From NCBI GenBank assembly GCA_947497295.1, contig CANMFU010000001.1, positions 1 to 64,000 of the forward strand: DNA of 64,000 bases, in the 5' to 3' direction. The stretch is from an uncultured Roseovarius sp. (GTDB taxonomy: Bacteria > Pseudomonadota > Alphaproteobacteria > Rhodobacterales > Rhodobacteraceae). Position numbers and translations under genes: made by a program. The notes below the pieces were generated by a model. It was not told the DNA's origin. It saw nothing but the letters and a program-made list of their open reading frames with translations, and did not search any database. This document shows positions 58,098 to 64,000 of the stretch, piece by piece; position 1 is the stretch's first letter; every line of letters begins with the position of its first letter.

Positions 58098-59846
58098 ATG
58101 TTACCCAGATCCGAAACCTTCGAAACGCGGCTGTCATACGCTATTGTTGGTGCGGTAGCGGGCCTTTCGGTCTGGGGGCTGACCGATGTTCTGCCCGATA
58201 TCGTCGACAATGCGCGCGCCGCACTGCTGGCGATCGCAGCGGGGCTGGGGTTTTTCAGCGTACTGCTGGCGCTGCTGGGTCCGGTGCGGTTGATACCGGC
58301 GGCGCTGGCGGCGTTGGGCATGGCGGTGCCTGCTGCGCTGCTGCTGTTTTGGGCAAGCTTTCGCCATGTGCAAGTCGAGACATTTCTAGACAATGGGTTT
58401 GCAATTGCCGCCTATGTTTATCTGCTGGCAATCGGGGCGCCTTTTGTCATTGCCGGTCTGCACAGGCATGGTGGCTGGCGTCATTACGGCGACTTGTTCG
58501 ACGCTGCGTGGAACTTGGTAGTGCGCTCTGCCGCCGCCTGGCTGTTCGTCGGGGTGGTTTGGCTGGTACTTTTGCTGTCTGACCAGCTGCTGGGTCTGGT
58601 CGGGATCGATATCATCGAAGATCTGATAGATCTGGATCCGATGCCCTACCTGATCAGCGGCATCGCGCTGGGCCTTGGGCTGGCGATTGTGCATGAACTG
58701 CGCGATTACGTGTCGCCTTTTCTGGTGATCCAACTGCTGCGCGTGCTTCTGCCGGCGCTTTTGGTGGTGCTGACAATCTTTATTGCTGCGCTGCCGTTTC
58801 GGGGGCTTGGCAATCTGTTTGGTCAATTCTCGGCCGCGGCAACACTGATCGCGGTGACGGTGGCGGGTATAACGTTGGTGACAACGGCAATTCACCGCGA
58901 TGATGGGTTATCGGTGCAGGAGGCGGGCATGCAGATCGCCACCCGCATGCTGAGCGCGATGCTACCCGTGCCGGCGGCTCTGGCGCTGTGGGCAGTGTGG
59001 CTGCGTGTGGACCAATACGGGCTGACGCCTCACCGGGTGGCTGCGCTGATCGCGGCGGCTGTGGTGCTGATCTATGCGCTTGCTTATTTCGCCGCGCTGC
59101 TGATGCGGACTGATTGGCGCCGCCAGCAGCGCAGTGTCAACCGCTGGATGGCGCTGATTACGCTGGCTATTGCGGCGCTTTGGTTGACGCCGCTGTTGAA
59201 CGCCGAGCGTCTGGCAACTGCCAGTCAGGTCTTTCGCGCCGGTGCGGCGCACCCAGATGTAGCGCTGTGGGAAATGGCGCATGAATGGGGCTATCCGGGC
59301 CAGCGCGGTCTGGAACGGTTGGAGCAGCGCGCGCAGGCGGATGGTGACGCCGACCTGCTGGCAATGATTGGGCGCGCGCGGCGGGCCCCGTCCAGATGGG
59401 CCTTTGAGAAGGTCGAGCGCGATGACGGGATTGCCACGCTGGACGGAATTGTTCCGCTGCGCCCGAAGAGTGTCACGTTGCAGCCAGGCGCGCTGGACGG
59501 GCTGGATTCCGGCGAACGGCAAAGGATACATGACGCGTGCAAACGCCGCCTGACAGGCGGTCATCCTGGCTGCGTTATCGTGGTCGCCCCGTTCGAGCCA
59601 GCTGAGGAAACCGACCGTGCCATCGGTTTGTTTGCGACCGAAGGCGACGGTGCGCGACTGGTGGCCTACCGGGTCCATGAGGGGCGCCTGATCCAGCAGG
59701 GATTTCCCCGCGACATTCTGGCAGGCAGCTATCCATATGTTTCAAGGGACGTGATCGCGGACATCCTGAAGGGGCGGTTCGGTCTGGTTCCTGCGCCGCG
59801 GACCGTGCTGGACGTCGGGGGAATGCAGTTATTTCCGCAAAATTGA
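58098..59846 (+). CDS. DUF4153-type polytopic membrane protein
   Basis: About ten TM segments and soluble C-terminal region. Confidence 0.7.
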   Translation: MLPRSETFETRLSYAIVGAVAGLSVWGLTDVLPDIVDNARAALLAIAAGLGFFSVLLALLGPVRLIPAALAALGMAVPAALLLFWASFRHVQVETFLDNGFAIAAYVYLLAIGAPFVIAGLHRHGGWRHYGDLFDAAWNLVVRSAAAWLFVGVVWLVLLLSDQLLGLVGIDIIEDLIDLDPMPYLISGIALGLGLAIVHELRDYVSPFLVIQLLRVLLPALLVVLTIFIAALPFRGLGNLFGQFSAAATLIAVTVAGITLVTTAIHRDDGLSVQEAGMQIATRMLSAMLPVPAALALWAVWLRVDQYGLTPHRVAALIAAAVVLIYALAYFAALLMRTDWRRQQRSVNRWMALITLAIAALWLTPLLNAERLATASQVFRAGAAHPDVALWEMAHEWGYPGQRGLERLEQRAQADGDADLLAMIGRARRAPSRWAFEKVERDDGIATLDGIVPLRPKSVTLQPGALDGLDSGERQRIHDACKRRLTGGHPGCVIVVAPFEPAEETDRAIGLFATEGDGARLVAYRVHEGRLIQQGFPRDILAGSYPYVSRDVIADILKGRFGLVPAPRTVLDVGGMQLFPQN

Positions 59847-59903
59847 AGATGTTGGTGAATTCTTAAGAAGCGGCGTGCATACCTGATTCACCGCAGATCG
59901 GAG

Positions 59904-60497
59904 ATGGATATGCACGGGCTGATAAATCGGTCGATAGAACGCTTTGTGCGCGACACATATGGGCGCGACGTCTGGGGTGCTGTGATGCGGCGTGCCGGGC
60001 TGGATTATATCGAATTCGAGGCGATGCTGATCTACGAGGATCACGTTACCCGTGACGTCCTCAGCGCCCTTTCCGGAGTGCTGGATCGTGCGGAGCAGGA
60101 TATCCTTGAGGATATCGGAACATATCTTGTCTCGCACCCGAATTTTGAGGCGCTGCGCCGCCTTTTGCGGTTCGGCGGGCCGACGTTCACCGAATTTCTG
60201 CATTCGCTCGACGACCTGCCAGCACGCGCACGGCTTGCCGTTTCAGATCTGATCCTCCCGGAGATTGAGTTGCGCGAGCATGGCGATGGACGGTTCAGCG
60301 CCCTTTGCCGTGGCAAGGAGGCGGGATTTGGTCATGTCATCGTCGGTCTTCTGCGCGCGCTTGCGGATGATTACGGCGCGCTGGCCGTGTTGGAATACAA
60401 GGGCGGACGCGACAGTCTGGAGATAGTCGAAATCCGGTTGCTGGCGGTAGAGCATGCCAGCGGACGCAGCTTTGATCTGGGCGTGGGGGCAGTTTGA
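59904..60497 (+). CDS. H-NOX (heme NO-binding domain) family protein
   Basis: MHGLINRSIERFVRDTYGRDVWGAVMRRAGL...LEDIGTYLVSHPNFEALRRLLRFGGPTFTEFLHSLDDLPARA. Confidence 0.85.
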   Translation: MDMHGLINRSIERFVRDTYGRDVWGAVMRRAGLDYIEFEAMLIYEDHVTRDVLSALSGVLDRAEQDILEDIGTYLVSHPNFEALRRLLRFGGPTFTEFLHSLDDLPARARLAVSDLILPEIELREHGDGRFSALCRGKEAGFGHVIVGLLRALADDYGALAVLEYKGGRDSLEIVEIRLLAVEHASGRSFDLGVGAV

Positions 60498-61585
60498 TGA
60501 AGATACCCGACGACAACGCCGAACACGTTGATGGCAGCGCCATGATGGATGTGCTGTGTCCCATGCACGCCGTGCTGGATTCCACGGGCCATGTGGTCCA
60601 CGCCGGACCGACTTTGGCCAAGATATTCGGAAACACGCCCTTGATCGGCACTCGGTTTGCCGAGCTGTTTGAAATCAAACGCCCAAGGACCGATGGATCC
60701 ATGCGCATGCTGCTTGCGATGGCGGGCGCAAAGCTGCATCTGCGCATGCGCGGCGCGCAGCGTACCCACCTCAAGGGCGTGGCTGTGCCCCTCGCGCCCG
60801 GCGCAGCCCCTGAAGGCGGCGCCCTAATTGATCTGTCTTTTGGGATCTCGATTGTGGATGCCGTGCGGGATTATGCGCTGACCAGCAGCGATTTTGCCGC
60901 AACTGATCTGGCAGTAGAGATGCTCTATCTGGTCGAGGCAAAGACTGCGGCCATGGATGCGTCCCATAAATTGAACGTGCGCCTTCAGGGGGCAATGATC
61001 GCGGCCGAGGAAAAAGCCTATACAGACACGCTGACCGGGCTGCGCAACCGGCGCGCACTGGACTATGTGCTAACGCGGCTGTCCGAGGCCGAGCAGGATT
61101 TTGCGCTGATCCACTTGGATCTTGATTACTTCAAGGCGGTCAATGACAGCATGGGCCACGCCGCAGGCGATCATGTACTGCGTGAGGTTGCGCGCATCAT
61201 GATCGAAGAGACGCGCAGCGACGACACAGTTGCACGCGTGGGCGGTGACGAATTCGTTCTTGTGCTGAAACGTGTGACTGACGCCTGCCGTGTGCACGAT
61301 ATCGCAGAGCGGCTGATCGGACGCTTGTCGCGCCCTATCCCCTTTGCCGACCGGTTTTGCACCATAACGGCAAGTGCGGGGTCGGTCCTGTCGTGCAATT
61401 ACGCGCATCCTGATACGGCCCGGCTCATGCTGGAAGCTGACACTGCGCTTTATGCCGCCAAGGACCAGGGGCGCGGGCGGCATGTTTCGTATTCGCGGTC
61501 CTTGCGAAATGACGACGAGAATTTAGGGACCGCCGGAGCGGAAGTGAGTGCGTGCGCAGCGTGTGGGGGTGACACCGAAGTTTAG
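60494..61585 (+). CDS. HNOBA-like plus GGDEF diguanylate cyclase
   Basis: ATGA-coupled to H-NOX; DTLTGLRNRRALD, VARVGGDEF, I-site RSDD five residues upstream. Confidence 0.85.
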   Translation: MMKIPDDNAEHVDGSAMMDVLCPMHAVLDSTGHVVHAGPTLAKIFGNTPLIGTRFAELFEIKRPRTDGSMRMLLAMAGAKLHLRMRGAQRTHLKGVAVPLAPGAAPEGGALIDLSFGISIVDAVRDYALTSSDFAATDLAVEMLYLVEAKTAAMDASHKLNVRLQGAMIAAEEKAYTDTLTGLRNRRALDYVLTRLSEAEQDFALIHLDLDYFKAVNDSMGHAAGDHVLREVARIMIEETRSDDTVARVGGDEFVLVLKRVTDACRVHDIAERLIGRLSRPIPFADRFCTITASAGSVLSCNYAHPDTARLMLEADTALYAAKDQGRGRHVSYSRSLRNDDENLGTAGAEVSACAACGGDTEV

Positions 61586-61977
61586 TTCAAGGCTTCGGTT
61601 TCTGGCATCAATGCACGGTCGGTCTCGGGGACGTCCAGCGTTGACCATGTGTCATCCTCTGGAGGGGGCGGCGGAGCTGTGCAGGAGCCTTTGTGGATAT
61701 TCACCTTGGCAATGAAATTCGCAGATATTGGTGCCGTGACAAACAAAAAGGCCATGATCAACAGATCGTGCAAGGCGCCGTCACTGAATATCTGCGCGTG
61801 GATCATCGACGCTAGCAGCAGCGCACCGATGCCGACAGTGCCTACTTTGGTCGGCGCGTGCAGACGCGTCATGGCATCGTTGAATTTGAGCAGCCCGATA
61901 GAGCCGATCAGAGAGAATGCAGCGCCGACGATCAAGCAAAAGGCGACGGCGTATATTGCTACGGTTTCCCAGATCAT
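61582..61977 (-). CDS. mrpG: Na+/H+ antiporter subunit G
   Basis: IGSIGLLKFNDAMTRLHAPTKVGTVGIGALLLAS. Confidence 0.9.
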   Translation of the reverse strand: MIWETVAIYAVAFCLIVGAAFSLIGSIGLLKFNDAMTRLHAPTKVGTVGIGALLLASMIHAQIFSDGALHDLLIMAFLFVTAPISANFIAKVNIHKGSCTAPPPPPEDDTWSTLDVPETDRALMPETEALN

Positions 61978-62261
61978 TCGATGATATCCCCCCTCAATAC
62001 GAATCTTGCATAGGCCACGGTGCTGACAAATCCCAGCATGGCAATGATCAGCGCGACTTCGAAATAGATGTGGCTTCCGTGTGCGATCCCGAGCAGGACG
62101 ATCAGACCGATCGCGTTTATCACCATAGTATCCAGAGCCAGAATCCGGTCGCCCGTATCCGGTCCGATGATCAGCCGGATCATGGCCATGACCTGCGCCA
62201 CCGCGACAGCGATAAAAGCTATCCATAGCGCGACAGTCATCACATCCATGGCAAGGGTCAT
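61974..62261 (-). CDS. mrpF: Na+/H+ antiporter subunit F
   Basis: MIRLIIGPDTGDRILALDTMVINAIGLIVLLG. Confidence 0.92.
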   Translation of the reverse strand: MTLAMDVMTVALWIAFIAVAVAQVMAMIRLIIGPDTGDRILALDTMVINAIGLIVLLGIAHGSHIYFEVALIIAMLGFVSTVAYARFVLRGDIIE

Positions 62262-62758
62262 GTGAAAATCTCCAGCAAGCGGCGCTCGTAGCGTTGTTTT
62301 ATATCGTCACGCACGGCGTCAGGATCATCGGTGTGCAGCGCGTGTACCAACAGGCTGTGCCCTTCGTCGGACAGATCGGCAGATACGGTTCCTGGCGTAA
62401 GTGTGATCGTGCCTGCAAGGACTGTTATCGCCTCGGGTTGGCGCAATTCCAGCGGTACAACGACCCACGCGGGGCGCAGGCGCGCATTTGGCTTGGTCAG
62501 AACGATCCAGGCGACCTGCACATTCGCAACCATGATGTCCCACAGGACGATGACGATATAAACAGCCATGCGGCTCAGCCGCAAGCCGCTGGGCGTACCC
62601 GGCCACCATGCTGCCGTGCCCCACGGGATCAGGATGCCCAGAATGAGGCCGAATACCACCATTCCGGGCGACACTGTGCCTTGAAGCAACAGCCAGACCA
62701 CCGTGAGCAAGAGGGTAAGGAACGGATGCGGCAACAGCCAGTAGAATGCGCGCTTCAT
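62258..62758 (-). CDS. mrpE: Na+/H+ antiporter subunit E
   Basis: MKRAFYWLLPHPFLTLLLTVVWLLLQGTVSPGMVVFGLILG, TLTPGTVSADLSDEGHSLLVHAL. Confidence 0.92.
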   Translation of the reverse strand: MKRAFYWLLPHPFLTLLLTVVWLLLQGTVSPGMVVFGLILGILIPWGTAAWWPGTPSGLRLSRMAVYIVIVLWDIMVANVQVAWIVLTKPNARLRPAWVVVPLELRQPEAITVLAGTITLTPGTVSADLSDEGHSLLVHALHTDDPDAVRDDIKQRYERRLLEIFT

Positions 62759-62759
62759 G

Positions 62760-64000
62760 TCAGTTCCCCTCCTGCGGTGGGCTCAGCTTGCCCGGTGTGT
62801 CCAGAACCGTGCCGATGTAGGGCGCCGGGGCGAAAAGCTGCGCGGCGATGGCTGTAGTATATCGATGCGCGGGACCGGCGAGAACCGTTAGCGCGACCAA
62901 GAGCGCCAGCAGCCCGCCCACCGACGTATAGGCCAGAGCAGACGGCGCAGGCGCGGGATCGTCCTCGGGCGCCAACGCGCGCGCCTTCCAAAAAATGGTG
63001 CTGCCCGCACGGCCGAATCCGACAAGGCTGATCACGCTGGTGATCAGCACGACTGCCCAGATCCACACCACGAGCGATGAGTCCAAGGCGGCAGTCAGGA
63101 TCAGCAGCTTGCCGACAAACCCGGACAGCGGCGGCAGGCCGATCATGGCGATGGCGGCGACAAAGAACATGCCAGCCGTCAGCGGTGCGCCTGCGATCTG
63201 GGGGGCTGCGCTCAGACGCAGATCTGCGCGGCCGCTGCGCACCAGATCGGCGATCAGGAACAGCGCGGCCGATGCCAGTGTCGAATGGGGGATATAATAC
63301 AGTGCAGCGGCGATGCCTGCTTGTGTAAAAAGGGCGATGGCGATCATGACCATGCCCATCGATCCGATAACGGCATAGGCCACCAAACGGTCCAGCCGCC
63401 GCGCGGCCAGCACGCCGATCATACCGACGGCTATTGTTATCAGCGCAGCGGGAGCCAGCCATAGTCCGTGCAGTCCGGCGGTGAACTCCAGATCGGGCGG
63501 AAAGATCAGCGTATAGACGCGGATGATCGCGTAGGCGCCCACTTTGGTCATGACGGCGAACAGCGCGGCGACAGGCCCCGGCGCTTCGGCATAGCTGGAC
63601 GGAAGCCAGAAATGCAGCGGAACGATTGCGGCTTTGATCGCAAAGACCAGCAGCAGCAGCACCGCTGCCACGCGAATGCCCACGGTGCTGCCCGCGTCGA
63701 TCATTGCCACGCGCCCGGCAAGATCGGCCATGTTCAGCGTGCCCGTCTCGGCGTAGATCGCGCCAAGTGCGAACAGAAACAGCGTCGAGGCGAGCAGGTT
63801 GTACAGTACGTATTGCACACCCGCGCGCAGCCTCACGTTGCCGCCGGAATGGATCATCAGCCCGTAGGATGCGATCAGCAGCACCTCGAAGAACACGAAA
63901 AGGTTGAACAGGTCCCCGGTCAGGAACGCGCCCATCAGGCCCATCATCTGAAACTGAAACAGCGCGTGAAAATGCCGACCGCGTTCGTCCCATTTCGACC
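62760..64000 (-). CDS. mrpD: Na+/H+ antiporter subunit D, truncated by window end
   Basis: Open frame runs through the edge: RWDERGRHFHALFQFQMMGLMGAFLTGDLFNLFVFFEVLLIASYGLM. Confidence 0.92.
   Translation of the reverse strand, partial: SKWDERGRHFHALFQFQMMGLMGAFLTGDLFNLFVFFEVLLIASYGLMIHSGGNVRLRAGVQYVLYNLLASTLFLFALGAIYAETGTLNMADLAGRVAMIDAGSTVGIRVAAVLLLLVFAIKAAIVPLHFWLPSSYAEAPGPVAALFAVMTKVGAYAIIRVYTLIFPPDLEFTAGLHGLWLAPAALITIAVGMIGVLAARRLDRLVAYAVIGSMGMVMIAIALFTQAGIAAALYYIPHSTLASAALFLIADLVRSGRADLRLSAAPQIAGAPLTAGMFFVAAIAMIGLPPLSGFVGKLLILTAALDSSLVVWIWAVVLITSVISLVGFGRAGSTIFWKARALAPEDDPAPAPSALAYTSVGGLLALLVALTVLAGPAHRYTTAIAAQLFAPAPYIGTVLDTPGKLSPPQEGN

Overview
Alphaproteobacterial chromosome segment, Rhodobacteraceae/roseobacter-like by gene content and order. 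Most of it is housekeeping: argH-lysA, ftsEX-plsC, the TCA block mdh/sucCD/sucAB/lpdA, ethylmalonyl-CoA pathway genes (mcl2-like, mch-like), moeB, tsaB-rimI, a TPP-riboswitch thiamine-precursor uptake/salvage operon, an H-NOX/GGDEF pair, and an mrpDEFG block cut by the right edge. Accessory DNA sits at the left end (about 1-5.5 kb): an SbcD-like nuclease, an SMC-like ATPase with an apparent internal deletion, an intact RloC-like zinc-hook ATPase, and a hairpin-rich non-coding stretch. The most striking observation is at 35.6-37.3 kb. The native alphaproteobacterial dut gene, normally directly upstream of moeB, appears split into two decayed halves by about 1.3 kb of AT-richer DNA. That insert carries an XRE-type regulator, a small ORF and a complete dUTPase that resembles the gammaproteobacterial type. 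Other observations include an SOS-box-preceded orphan ImuA-like gene, degenerate PleD-type receivers, an H-NOX protein that seems to lack the heme-ligating His, candidate operators upstream of sucC and of an XRE gene, and a dispersed intergenic motif. No tRNA, rRNA, CRISPR array or intact transposase was recognised. All assignments come from reading the sequence and from memory of protein families; no searches were run.
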